NCBI GenBank assembly: GCA_035650075.1 | Contig: DASRII010000468.1 | Coordinates: 6,323-70,322 of the forward strand | DNA: 64,000 bases | Source of the DNA: DASSUC01 sp035650075 | GTDB lineage: Bacteria; Actinomycetota; Actinomycetes; Mycobacteriales; Micromonosporaceae | Direction of reading: 5' to 3' | Shown here: piece by piece, positions 14,666-23,552 of the stretch | How the letters are laid out: each line of letters begins with the position of its first letter | Numbering within the stretch: the first letter of the stretch is position 1 | Notes under the pieces: model-generated | Database searches by the model: none | What the model saw: the letters and a program-made list of their open reading frames with translations, nothing else | Told to the model about the DNA's origin: nothing | Position numbers and translations under genes: made by a program

Positions 14666-16528
14666 GTGCGGTCACGGTGGGGCAGCGTTCTGCGTACCCC
14701 GGTGGGCGTGAGCGCGGCGGCGTTGCTCGCGGCGGTACTGCTGCTGGCCGTGCTCGCACCGCTGGTGTGGTCGGCCGAGGCGGACGCGATCGACACCGGC
14801 TCGATCCTGCGGGGGTCGTCGGCGGAGCACTCGATGGGTACCGACAACCTCGGGCGGGACATCTTCGCCCGGGTCATGGTGGCGACCCGGTTGTCCGTCG
14901 TACTCGCGCTGGTGGCGACCTCGATCGGCGTACTGGCCGGCTTGGTCCTCGGTACCGCGCCGCTCGTCCTCGGGGCCCGCGCGGGCCGGATCGTGACCGC
15001 GGCCGTGAACATCGCGGTCGCGTTCCCCGGCCTGCTGCTGGCCTTGTTCTTCGCGGTGATCTTCGGGGTGGGGGCGACCGGCGCGCTGCTCGCGATCGGG
15101 TTCGCGATCGCACCGGGGTTCGCCCGCCTGACCCAGACGCTGGTGGCCCGGGTGGCCGGCCTGGACTTCGTGGCCGCCGCACGGCTGGCCGGTGTCGGCC
15201 GGGCCCGCCTGATCGTCCGGCACATCCTGCCCAACATCGGCGAACCGCTGATGGTCAACGCGACGATCGCGGCTGGCAACACGCTGCTGGCGTTCGCTGG
15301 CCTGTCGTTCCTGGGCCTCGGGGTGCAGCCCCCGGCCTACGACTGGGGGCGGCTGCTCGGGGACGGGCTCGGCGGCATCTACATCCATCCGGCCGCCGCG
15401 CTCGCGCCGGGCGTTGCGGTCGTCGTGGCCGGGCTGGCGTTCAACCTGTTCGGCGAGGCTATGGCCAAGGGCATCGGGCGCCAGACCGCGGCGGTACCGG
15501 TACGCCGTTGGCGCCGGCCCGCGGCGACACCGGTACAACGGGTGCCGGGGCCGGACGCGGTGCTCGCCGTCGAGGGCCTTCGGGTGAGCTTTCCCGGACC
15601 CGTGACACCGGTACGAGGGGTCGGCTTCACCGTGCGCCGGGGCGAGGCCGTCGGGATCGTGGGGGAGTCCGGATCGGGCAAGACCCTGACCGCGCTGGCG
15701 ATCGCCCGGCTGATCGAGGAGCCCGGCGAGGTGTCCGCGGACCGGTTGCAGTTCCTCGGCAAGGACCTGCGTATCGGCTCCGGCCCGGCGCTGCGGCGGC
15801 TGCTCGGTACCTCGCTGGCGATGGTGTTCCAGGACCCGACGACGTCGTTCAACCCGACCCGGCGGATGGGCCGGCAGCTCGCCGAGGTAGCCGAAGTGCA
15901 CCAGGGACTGGGCCGACGGCCGGCGCTGGCACGGGCCGTCGACCGGCTGCGCGCGGTGCGGATCCCGGCCGCGGAGCGACGGGCCAGGCAGTTCCCGCAC
16001 GAGTTCTCCGGCGGCATGCGGCAGCGGGCGATGATCGGCATGGGCCTGATGGGTACCCCGGCCCTGATCGTCGCCGACGAGCCGACCACCGCGCTCGACG
16101 TGACGGTCCAGAAACAGGTGCTGCGGCTGCTGGAGCGGATCCGGGCCGACGACTCCGTCGCCATCCTGCTGATCAGCCACGACATCGCCGTCGTCCGAGA
16201 GGTCTGTGACCGGGTGCTCGTCATGTACGCCGGGCGCATCGTCGAGGAGTTGCCAGCCGCGGATATGCACCGGCTCGCCAGGCACCCGTACACCCGGGCG
16301 CTGCTCGCGGCGGTACCGGACATGACCACCGATCGCGACCGGCCACTGGCGGCGATCCCCGGCCGCCCCGCCGACCCGACCCGGCTGCCGGTGGGCTGTG
16401 CGTTCGCCCCGCGCTGCCCGCTCGCCGACGAGCAGTGTGTCCGCGAGGATCCACCCCTCGTGGCCGACGTACTCGGGCATCGGGTGGCGTGCTGGCACGC
16501 CGACCTCGTCGTGGGAGAACCACGATGA
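14666..16528 (+). CDS. fused DppC-type permease and DppD-type ATPase
   Basis: This 620-residue protein carries two transporter parts in one chain. Residues 1-275 are a DppC-like permease (HSMGTDNLGRDIFARV; the EAA loop AARLAGVGRARLIVRHILPN). After a roughly 30-residue linker, residues about 305-600 are a DppD-like ABC ATPase with Walker A GESGSGKT, signature FSGGMRQR, Walker B ALIVADEPTTALD and switch histidine SHDIAVV. The C-terminal Cys-rich CAFAPRCPLADEQC segment is typical of oligopeptide ATPases and may bind a cluster. Such permease-ATPase fusions are known in actinobacteria. It begins with GTG and overlaps the next ATPase gene by 4 bases (ATGA). Confidence 0.93.
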   Translation: MRSRWGSVLRTPVGVSAAALLAAVLLLAVLAPLVWSAEADAIDTGSILRGSSAEHSMGTDNLGRDIFARVMVATRLSVVLALVATSIGVLAGLVLGTAPLVLGARAGRIVTAAVNIAVAFPGLLLALFFAVIFGVGATGALLAIGFAIAPGFARLTQTLVARVAGLDFVAAARLAGVGRARLIVRHILPNIGEPLMVNATIAAGNTLLAFAGLSFLGLGVQPPAYDWGRLLGDGLGGIYIHPAAALAPGVAVVVAGLAFNLFGEAMAKGIGRQTAAVPVRRWRRPAATPVQRVPGPDAVLAVEGLRVSFPGPVTPVRGVGFTVRRGEAVGIVGESGSGKTLTALAIARLIEEPGEVSADRLQFLGKDLRIGSGPALRRLLGTSLAMVFQDPTTSFNPTRRMGRQLAEVAEVHQGLGRRPALARAVDRLRAVRIPAAERRARQFPHEFSGGMRQRAMIGMGLMGTPALIVADEPTTALDVTVQKQVLRLLERIRADDSVAILLISHDIAVVREVCDRVLVMYAGRIVEELPAADMHRLARHPYTRALLAAVPDMTTDRDRPLAAIPGRPADPTRLPVGCAFAPRCPLADEQCVREDPPLVADVLGHRVACWHADLVVGEPR

Positions 16529-17472
16529 GCGAGCTGAGCTTCGAAGACGTGACGGTCAGGTTCGGTAGGTTGACCGCGGTCGACGGGGTGAATCTGACCG
16601 TGCCCGACGGCACCGTGGTCGGGCTCGTCGGCGAGTCGGGCTCGGGTAAGTCGACGCTGGCCCGCGCCGCGGTCGGGCTGATCCGGCCGTCGGGCGGGCG
16701 CATCCTGCTCGACGGGCGCCCGCTACCGCGCAAGACCCGCCCGCTGCAGATGGTTTTCCAGGACCCGTACTCGTCGCTGGATCCCCGGATGACGGTCGGC
16801 GACTCTGTGGCCGAAGCCATTCCGCGCGGTGCGGCCGCCGGACGGGCCGCCCGGCGGGCCGAGGTGACCCGCCTCCTCGAGCTGGTCGACCTGCCCCCCG
16901 ACCGGGCCGGGCTCTACCCCGTGCAGCTGTCCGGAGGGCAGCGTCAGCGGGTGGCGTTGGCGCGGGCGCTGGCCGGCCGTCCCGAAGTGATCATCGCCGA
17001 CGAGATCACGTCGGCGCTCGACGTGTCCATCCAGGGGACGGTCCTCAACCTCGTACGCGACCTGCAGCGGCGGCTGCGGCTGTCCATGCTGTTCATCTCG
17101 CACAACCTGGCCGTTGTCCGCTACGTCAGCGACATCATCGCCGTGATGTACCTCGGCCGGATCGTCGAGTGTGGGCCGGCCGACGACGTCCTGCTGGACC
17201 CGCAGCACCCGTACACCCGGGAGCTGCTGGCCGCCATCCCCGGCACGGACGCCCCGGTCGAAGCGGCCGTGGCCGACACCGAGCCGGCGGACCCGCACCA
17301 CCCGCCGGCCGGCTGCCGGTTCCACCCGCGGTGCCCGATCGGCCCGCTGGTGCACCCGGATCGCCGTGCCTGCCTGGAGATCGAGCCGGTTGCCGCGGGG
17401 CACCGCAACGGCGCAGCCTGTCACTTCGCCGCCGACATTGTCGTTCGCACCGATCGGCACCAACCCGTTTGA
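16525..17472 (+). CDS. oligopeptide ABC transporter ATPase, DppF type
   Basis: This 315-residue protein has Walker A GESGSGKST, Q-loop QMVFQDPYSSLDPRMTV, signature LSGGQRQRVALARAL, Walker B VIIADEITSALD and switch SHNLAVVRYV. It ends with the oligopeptide-type extension GCRFHPRCPIGP. Together with the ATPase half of the preceding protein it makes the heterodimeric motor of the importer. The start ATG overlaps the preceding stop. The bifunctional peptidase begins 79 bases further on, preceded by a GAGGAG site, and could be cotranscribed. Confidence 0.93.
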   Translation: MSELSFEDVTVRFGRLTAVDGVNLTVPDGTVVGLVGESGSGKSTLARAAVGLIRPSGGRILLDGRPLPRKTRPLQMVFQDPYSSLDPRMTVGDSVAEAIPRGAAAGRAARRAEVTRLLELVDLPPDRAGLYPVQLSGGQRQRVALARALAGRPEVIIADEITSALDVSIQGTVLNLVRDLQRRLRLSMLFISHNLAVVRYVSDIIAVMYLGRIVECGPADDVLLDPQHPYTRELLAAIPGTDAPVEAAVADTEPADPHHPPAGCRFHPRCPIGPLVHPDRRACLEIEPVAAGHRNGAACHFAADIVVRTDRHQPV

Positions 17473-17551
17473 GTCGGGCGAACGAGGAATCCCTTGCACA
17501 CGACCGCGAGGCTGGACCGCAAGTCCTGCCACCAGAATCGAGGAGTAGCCG

Positions 17552-20500
17552 GTGACCCGACGCCAGCGCATCGACGACCTGACCGCGTACGCGGTACCCG
17601 AGCAGCCCGCGCTGTCACCGTGCGGCACCGAGATCCTCTACGTCCTACGTACCAACGATGCCGGTGAAGACAAGATCGTCCGCGCGATCTGGCGGGTCGG
17701 TACCGAGTCCGGCCAGCCCCGGCAGCTCACCCGCGGCCCGGCGGACTCCTGTCCCGCGTGGTCGCCGGACGGCACCCGCGTGGCGTTCCTGCGCGCGAAG
17801 GACGGCCCGGCACAGCTGTGGGTACTGTCGATCGACGGCGGGGAGCCCGAACAGCTGACCACCCTGCCGCTGGGCGCCGGAGCGCCGGTCTGGAGCCCGG
17901 ACGGTACGCGCATCGCGTTCGGGGCCGCGGTCGATCTGCACGCCGAAGCCGACGATGACGACAAGGCTCGGGCGCGCCGCGCCGCCGCTCCGATCCAGAC
18001 GGACCGGCTGGACTACCAGGCCGATGGCGCGGGCCTGCTGCGCACGATGCGCAAGCACGTACACGTCCTCGAGGTGAGCACCAAGCGGTGCCGGCAGGTC
18101 ACGAGCGGCGACTGGCACGCCGGCGAGCTGTCCTGGTCACCGGACTCCAACCGGCTGGCGTACGCCGCGGCTACCGCACCGGACGCGGACCTGACGTTCT
18201 GCGCGCCGGTCTACGTCGTCGACGCGACGGCCGAGAACGCGGTGCCCGAGCAGGTCGGTCCGTCCGAAGGGGTGAGTGGGCCGGTCACGTGGACCGCCGA
18301 CGGGTCGGCGCTGCTCGTCGTCAACATGTCCGGCGCGCCGACCGGCCACAGCCGGCTGCTGCGGGTGCCGCTCGACGGGGGAGCGGTCGCCGACCTGGCG
18401 GAGTCGTTGGACCGCAACGTGATGCCGGGCGGTCCGGGGTACCCGGGCGGGCTGCCGCAGCTCGTCGACGACGGCCGCGCGGTGCTGTTCTGCGTCCGCG
18501 ACCGCGGCTGCACGCACCTCTACTCGGTGCCGGTCGCCGGCGGTGACCCTCGTCCGGTCGTGGCCGGCGCCGGCCGCGTCGTAGCCGGCCTGTCGGTGGC
18601 CGGCGACATGGCGGCGATCGTGCTCGCCACACCGGCGTCGCTCGGCGAGATCGTCCTCCTCGACCTGGCCGGCGGAACGGAGACCGTTCGCACCGAGCAC
18701 GGCGCAACGCTCGCCGAGGTCGAGCCGTTCGAGCGCGAGGAGCGTGAGTTCGCGATCTCCGACGGTACGGTCGTGCACGGCTGGCTGGTCCGCGATCCGG
18801 CCGCTTCGGGACCGGGTCCCCTGCTGCTCGACATCCACGGTGGCCCGCACAACGCGTGGAACGGCGCCGCCGACGAGGTCCACCTCTACCACCAGGAGCT
18901 GGCCGCCCGCGGCTGGACCGTGCTGCTGCTCAACCCGCGGGCGAGCGACGGCTACGGCGAGCGGTTCTTCACGGCCGCACTCGGTGCGTGGGGCGAGGCC
19001 GACGCCAAGGACTTCCTGGAGCCGATCGACCAACTGGTCGCCGAGGGCATCGCCGACCCGGCCCGGCTGGCCGTGACCGGTTACAGCTACGGCGGGTACA
19101 TGACCTGCTATCTCACCAGCCGCGACGGGCGGTTCGCCGCGGCCGTGGCCGGCGGGGTGGTCAGCGACCTGACCAGCATGGCCGGCACGTCGGACGGCGG
19201 GCACTTCCTCAGCGAGTGGGAACTGGGCGGTACGCACTGGGCCGGGCGGGACCGGTACGCCGCGATGTCGCCGCTGGCGCAGGTCGACCAGGTACGCACG
19301 CCGACACTGATCCTCCAGGGCGCGGCCGACATCCGTTGCCCGATCGGCCAGGCCCAGCAGTGGTTCACTGCCCTGCGCGAACGGGGTGTGCCCACCGGCC
19401 TGGTGCTCTACCCCGAGGCGTCGCACCTGTTCATCCTGGACGGCAAGCCATCGCACCGGATCGACTACAACCGGCGCATCGTGGACTGGGTCGAGCAGTA
19501 CGCCGCACAGGCGCGTCCGCGGATCGACGTCGCGCACTGGCGGCGCCGGTTGGCCGCGCTCGCCGAACGGCATCGTGTACCAGGGGCCACCCTGGGCATC
19601 CTGCGCCTGCGGCCGGGCCAGGAGGACGAACTGGTCGAGGCGGCGTACGGCGTACTGAACAAGGACACCGGCATCGAGACCACCACCGACTCGGTGTTCC
19701 AGATCGGCTCGATCTCCAAGGTGTGGACGGCCACGGTCGTCATGCAGCTCGTCGACGAAGGCCTGCTGAACCTCGACGCGCCGATCGCCGAGGTGCTGCC
19801 GGAGCTGCGCCTGACCGATCCGGACGTGGCCAAGCGGGTGACGATGCGGCACCTGCTCACGCACACCAGCGGCATCGACGGCGACGTGTTCAGCGACACC
19901 GGGCGCGGTGACGACTGCCTGGAGAAGTACGTGGCCCAGCTCGCCGACGTCGCGCAGAACCACCCGCTCGGCGTCACGTTCTCGTACTGCAACTCGGGCT
20001 TCTCGCTGATCGGTCGGGTGATCGAGAAGCTGACCGGCGGTACCTGGGACGCCGCGGTGCGGGAGCGCGTCTTCACGCCGCTCGGCCTGACGCACACATC
20101 AACGCTGCCCGAGGAGACCCTGCTGCACCGGGTCGCGATCGGGCACGTCAGCGAGCATGGCGCCGAACCGCAACGCGCCCCGGCCTGGGGACTGCCTCGG
20201 TCGGCCGGCCCGGCCGGGCTGATCAACTCGACCGCCGCCGAGGTACTGGCGTTCGCCCGCGCGCACCTGACCGGCGGGCTCGCGCCCGACGGCACCCGGA
20301 TCCTCAGCGCGGAGAGCGCCGCCGCCATGACCGACAAGCACGCCGACTTGCCGGAGAAGCACCTGCTCGGCGACTCGTGGGGACTCGGCTGGATCCGCAT
20401 GGGCTGGGACGAGCGCCGGCTCATCGGCCACGACGGCAACACCATCGGGCAGTCCGCGTTCCTGCGCCTGCTGCCCGACGCGGGGTTGGCCGTCTCGCTG

Positions 20501-20899
20501 CTGGTCAACGGCGGGAACTCGCGCGACCTCTACGAGGAGCTGTACCGCGAGATCTTCGCCGAGCTGGCGGACATCACGATGCCGTCCCAGCTGACGCCGC
20601 CGGCCGAGCCGGTCAGCGCCGACATCACGCCGCACCTGGGTTTGTACGAGCGGGCCAGCGTCCGGATGGAGGTGCTCGCCGGCGACAGCGGACCGACCCT
20701 GCGTACCACGGTCACCGGTTCACTGGCCGCGCTCATCCCCGACCCGGTGCAGGAGTACCCGATGGTGCCGGTCGAGGAGGGCCTGTACGTCGTCAAGGAG
20801 GAGCAGGCCCGTACCTGGATACCGGTGCGGTTCTACACCTTGCCGACCGGTGAGCGGTACGTGCACTTCGGCGGCCGAGCCACCCCGAAGGTCAGCTGA
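17552..20899 (+). CDS. bifunctional S9-family peptidase fused to a beta-lactamase-fold hydrolase
   Basis: This 1115-residue protein joins two serine hydrolases. Residues 1-370 are a beta-propeller of acylaminoacyl-peptidase type (repeated SPDGTRVAF/WSPDGTRIAF motifs). Residues 400-655 are the S9 catalytic domain with nucleophile Ser512 (GYSYGGYMT), Asp593 (GAADIRCP) and His625 (EASHLF). Residues about 660-1010 form a complete class C beta-lactamase/D-aminopeptidase-like domain with Ser720-x-x-Lys723 (GSISKVWTA), Tyr812-x-Asn814 (YCNSGFSL) and His960-x-Gly (GHDGNT). A beta-rich tail of about 100 residues follows. All catalytic residues of both halves are intact. No signal peptide is present, so it should act in the cytosol on peptides brought in by the transporter. 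The S9 part would act on L-peptides. The second part may act on D-residue or other amide substrates, which is inference. Confidence 0.9.
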   Translation: MTRRQRIDDLTAYAVPEQPALSPCGTEILYVLRTNDAGEDKIVRAIWRVGTESGQPRQLTRGPADSCPAWSPDGTRVAFLRAKDGPAQLWVLSIDGGEPEQLTTLPLGAGAPVWSPDGTRIAFGAAVDLHAEADDDDKARARRAAAPIQTDRLDYQADGAGLLRTMRKHVHVLEVSTKRCRQVTSGDWHAGELSWSPDSNRLAYAAATAPDADLTFCAPVYVVDATAENAVPEQVGPSEGVSGPVTWTADGSALLVVNMSGAPTGHSRLLRVPLDGGAVADLAESLDRNVMPGGPGYPGGLPQLVDDGRAVLFCVRDRGCTHLYSVPVAGGDPRPVVAGAGRVVAGLSVAGDMAAIVLATPASLGEIVLLDLAGGTETVRTEHGATLAEVEPFEREEREFAISDGTVVHGWLVRDPAASGPGPLLLDIHGGPHNAWNGAADEVHLYHQELAARGWTVLLLNPRASDGYGERFFTAALGAWGEADAKDFLEPIDQLVAEGIADPARLAVTGYSYGGYMTCYLTSRDGRFAAAVAGGVVSDLTSMAGTSDGGHFLSEWELGGTHWAGRDRYAAMSPLAQVDQVRTPTLILQGAADIRCPIGQAQQWFTALRERGVPTGLVLYPEASHLFILDGKPSHRIDYNRRIVDWVEQYAAQARPRIDVAHWRRRLAALAERHRVPGATLGILRLRPGQEDELVEAAYGVLNKDTGIETTTDSVFQIGSISKVWTATVVMQLVDEGLLNLDAPIAEVLPELRLTDPDVAKRVTMRHLLTHTSGIDGDVFSDTGRGDDCLEKYVAQLADVAQNHPLGVTFSYCNSGFSLIGRVIEKLTGGTWDAAVRERVFTPLGLTHTSTLPEETLLHRVAIGHVSEHGAEPQRAPAWGLPRSAGPAGLINSTAAEVLAFARAHLTGGLAPDGTRILSAESAAAMTDKHADLPEKHLLGDSWGLGWIRMGWDERRLIGHDGNTIGQSAFLRLLPDAGLAVSLLVNGGNSRDLYEELYREIFAELADITMPSQLTPPAEPVSADITPHLGLYERASVRMEVLAGDSGPTLRTTVTGSLAALIPDPVQEYPMVPVEEGLYVVKEEQARTWIPVRFYTLPTGERYVHFGGRATPKVS

Positions 20900-20900
20900 C

Positions 20901-21746
20901 ATGACCGACAAGCACGCCGCCGCCGAGGCCGCCGGCGCCGCCGCGCGGGCCGCGGGCGTCGACGTCCGCGAGATCGCCGATCTCGACGGCTTCGCGGCGG
21001 TGTGCCGGCTGTACGACGAGATCTGGCGCCCCGACGCGAGCAACCCACCCGTGACCACGGAGCTGCTGCGGGGGCTGACGAAGGCCGGCAACTACGTCGC
21101 GGGCGCGTACGACGGTACGAAGCTCGTCGGCGCCTGCGTCGGCTTCTTCGGCGCGCCGTCGGATCCGTCGATGCACAGCCACATCGCCGGGGTCTCCGCG
21201 GCGGCGCTCGGCCGCAGCGTCGGCTTCGCCCTCAAGCTGCACCAGCGCGCGTGGGCGATGCACCGCGGGGTGACCGCGATCCGGTGGACGTTCGACCCGC
21301 TGGTCGGTCGCAATGCCTACTTCAATCTGGTCAAGCTGGGCGCCGATGCCGCCGAGTATCTGCCGAACTTCTACGGCGGCATGCACGACGGCATCAACGC
21401 CAACGACGACACCGACCGGCTGCTCATGCACTGGGACCTGGCCTCTCCGGCGGTCGTGGCGGCGTGCGCCGGGGAGCCCAGCCCCCGCGATGTGCGGGCC
21501 GAACGCGCCGGCGGCGCGGTGGTCGGACTCGACCGGTCCGACGACGAGCGGCCCGTGCCCGGTACCGACGACGGCCCGACGATCCTCGTCGCCGTGCCGC
21601 GGGACATCGCCGCGTTGCGGGCGGCCGAACCGGGTCGGGCCAAGGAGTGGCGACTCGCCGTCCGCGCCGTCCTCGCGCCGCTGTTGGCTGGCGGAGCGCG
21701 GGTCGCCGGCTACGACAAGACCGGATGGTACGTGGTCACGCGATGA
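20901..21746 (+). CDS. COG3375-type GNAT acyltransferase (candidate D-amino-acid N-succinyltransferase)
   Basis: This 281-residue protein contains CRLYDEIWRPDASNPPVT, VGACVGFFGAP, HSHIAGVSAAALGRSVGFALK, IRWTFDPLVGRNAYFNLVKLGA and YGGMHDGINANDDTDRLL. These are hallmarks of the predicted GNAT enzymes that neighbour N-acylamino-acid racemase/o-succinylbenzoate synthase genes. In Geobacillus the equivalent pair N-succinylates D-amino acids and racemises them on the way to L-amino acids. Here the gene follows the peptidase by 1 base. Its stop overlaps by 4 bases the start of a deleted racemase gene, the exact layout expected of that operon. The acyl donor is inferred from the family, not visible. 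Confidence 0.82.
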   Translation: MTDKHAAAEAAGAAARAAGVDVREIADLDGFAAVCRLYDEIWRPDASNPPVTTELLRGLTKAGNYVAGAYDGTKLVGACVGFFGAPSDPSMHSHIAGVSAAALGRSVGFALKLHQRAWAMHRGVTAIRWTFDPLVGRNAYFNLVKLGADAAEYLPNFYGGMHDGINANDDTDRLLMHWDLASPAVVAACAGEPSPRDVRAERAGGAVVGLDRSDDERPVPGTDDGPTILVAVPRDIAALRAAEPGRAKEWRLAVRAVLAPLLAGGARVAGYDKTGWYVVTR

Positions 21747-21868
21747 AGCTGTCCGACATCACCGCGCCGTTCGTCCTCGACGACGGTTTCCTCCCGGTAC
21801 CCACCGGACCTGGCCTTCGTCCGGATGGACAGGATCGGGAGCTGATCTCGTCAGGTACGACGAACTAG
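21743..21868 (+). pseudogene. N-acylamino-acid racemase (MenC-like) remnant with internal deletion
   Basis: The 41-codon frame reads MKLSDITAPFVLDDGFLP followed by VPTGPGL. Racemases of the NAAAR/OSBS branch of the enolase superfamily are about 370 residues long. They commonly start MKLxxVELRR and end with a segment like TDITEPFVLxxGHLPVPTGPGLGV. The remnant therefore holds the first four residues joined in frame to the last strand of the protein, with about 1 kb of body missing. The start still overlaps the acyltransferase stop by ATGA. After GPGL the frame departs from the family and stops at 21866-21868. No catalytic lysine or metal ligand is left, so it cannot be an enzyme. Confidence 0.8.
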
Positions 21869-21888
21869 GGTGTTGTTCTGACCCCTAG
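21865..21888. promoter_or_regulatory. inverted repeat just before the PucR-type regulator gene
   Basis: The arms CTAGGG (21865-21870) and CCCTAG (21883-21888) are separated by 12 bases and end 6 bases before the ATG of the regulator. The left arm includes the stop codon of the racemase remnant. Its position fits an autoregulatory operator. The spacing of arm centres, 18 bases, is less than two helical turns, so the evidence is modest. Confidence 0.4.
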
Positions 21889-21894
21889 CTTCGG

Positions 21895-23547
21895 ATGGTG
21901 CTCGTCTCGGTGAACCTGCGCCCCCACGCCACCCTCGGCCGTGTGCTCGACGACCTCGGCGCCACCCTGCTCGAGCTCGTCCACGGCGACCCCGAGCGGA
22001 CCGGCGATATCGGCGGCGTGGCGATCCACGACCCGCTCGAGGAGCCGGTACTGCCGCAGCACGCGCTGGTGCTCGGCGTCGGCGTGCACGAGCCGGAGGA
22101 GATCATCCGGCTGCTGCGCGTGCTCGGCCGGCACGAGGCGTGCGGGCTCGTGCTGCGGGCGCCGGTACCGGTCTCCGCCGAGGTGACCGCCGCCGCGGAG
22201 GAGTCCGGGGTCGCCCTGCTCGGGCTTACCCGGGGCGCCTCGTGGGCCCAGCTGGCGGCACTGCTGCGGTCGCTGCTCGCCGAGGGCGACGTGGGTGACG
22301 CGGGACCCGAGACGCTCGGCGGCATCCCGTCCGGCGACCTGTTCGCGCTCGCCAACGCGATCGCGGCGCTGATCGACGCGCCGGTGACGATCGAGGACCG
22401 CAGCTTGCGGGTACTGGCCTTCTCCGGCCGCCAGGACGAAGCCGACCCGTCCCGGGTGGAGACGATCCTGGGCCGGCAGGTGCCGGAACGGTACTCGCGA
22501 CTGCTCGTCGACCGGGGCGTGTTCAGCGACCTGTACCGCACCGACCAGCCCGTGTACGTCGAGCCGCCGCCGGGCGGGTTGGACGACTTCTCGGTGCCCC
22601 GCGTGGCGGTCGCGGTGCGCGCCGGAGACGAGGTGCTCGGCTCGATCTGGGCCGCCGTACGCCGGCCGCTCAGCGAGGAGCGGAGCCAGGCGCTGTGCGA
22701 CGCCGCCCGGCTCGTGGCGCTGCACCTGCTGCGGGTGCGGGCCGGTGCCGATGTCGAGCGCCGGCTGCGTACCGACCTGGTGAGCACGGCACTCGAGGGC
22801 GGTGTCGGGGCCCGGGAGGCGCTCACCCGGCTGGGTCTGGCCGCCCTGCCGGTCGTCGTGCTCGCCCTCGGTACCCGCGAACGGGCCGGCACGGCGCGCT
22901 CGATCGCCGCGGACGCGAGCCTCGCCACCGAACGGCAGCGGCTGAGCGACGGTCTCGCGATGCACCTCAGTGCCGTCCACCCGCGGTGCGCGACCGCGCT
23001 CGTCGGCGATGTCGCGTACGGGCTGGTACCTGTGGCCCGGGACGGCGACGGTCAGGAGTGCGCGGTCCGCATCGCCACCGACTTCCTCGACCGGATCGGC
23101 AACCGGGTACCGGCCGTCGTCGGGGTCGGCCCGGTCGCGCAGGACACCGCCGGGCTGGCCGACGCGCGCGCCAGTGCCGACCGTGCGCTGCGAGTGTTGC
23201 GCGCCGGTACCGGTGGCGGGCTGCGCGTCGCCCGGCTCAGCGATGTCCACGTCGAGTCGCTGATGCTGGAACTACGCGATCTCGTCGCCGCGCGCGGCGA
23301 CCGCCCGACAGGCCCGGTCGCCAAGCTGCTGGCGTACGACGAGCAGCACAACACGAACATGGTCGAGACGCTGCGGGCGTGGCTGGACGCGTTCGGCGAC
23401 GTGATCGCGGCCTCGGCGGCCGTGTACGTGCACCCGAACACCTTCCGCTACCGGCTGCGGCGCCTGTCCGAGGTCAGCGGCATCGACCTGGCCGATCCGG
23501 AGACCCGCTTCGCCGCGATGCTCCAGCTCCGCGTCATCCTGCCGTGA
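21895..23547 (+). CDS. PucR-family transcriptional regulator
   Basis: This 550-residue protein starts with a PucR N-terminal domain (TLGRVLDDLGATLLELVHGD, then VLGVGVHEPEEIIRLLRVLG). It continues with a GAF-like middle (LFALANAIAALIDAPVTIED) and a GGDEF-like CdaR region (VVGVGPVAQDTAGLADARAS). It ends with the helix-turn-helix AASAAVYVHPNTFRYRLRRL. PucR/CdaR proteins control purine, amino-acid or sugar-acid catabolism genes in response to an intracellular ligand. Placed directly after the peptide/D-amino-acid cluster, it is the obvious local regulator. A CTAGGG-N12-CCCTAG inverted repeat lies immediately before its start. Confidence 0.9.
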   Translation: MVLVSVNLRPHATLGRVLDDLGATLLELVHGDPERTGDIGGVAIHDPLEEPVLPQHALVLGVGVHEPEEIIRLLRVLGRHEACGLVLRAPVPVSAEVTAAAEESGVALLGLTRGASWAQLAALLRSLLAEGDVGDAGPETLGGIPSGDLFALANAIAALIDAPVTIEDRSLRVLAFSGRQDEADPSRVETILGRQVPERYSRLLVDRGVFSDLYRTDQPVYVEPPPGGLDDFSVPRVAVAVRAGDEVLGSIWAAVRRPLSEERSQALCDAARLVALHLLRVRAGADVERRLRTDLVSTALEGGVGAREALTRLGLAALPVVVLALGTRERAGTARSIAADASLATERQRLSDGLAMHLSAVHPRCATALVGDVAYGLVPVARDGDGQECAVRIATDFLDRIGNRVPAVVGVGPVAQDTAGLADARASADRALRVLRAGTGGGLRVARLSDVHVESLMLELRDLVAARGDRPTGPVAKLLAYDEQHNTNMVETLRAWLDAFGDVIAASAAVYVHPNTFRYRLRRLSEVSGIDLADPETRFAAMLQLRVILP

Positions 23548-23552
23548 TCTCG

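Noticed and set aside
14672..16498. Open minus-strand frame of about 600 codons opposite the permease-ATPase fusion
   Set aside because: It is rich in H, Q, R, G and D with no domain-like order. The plus-strand ABC motifs are complete, so this is an antisense shadow.
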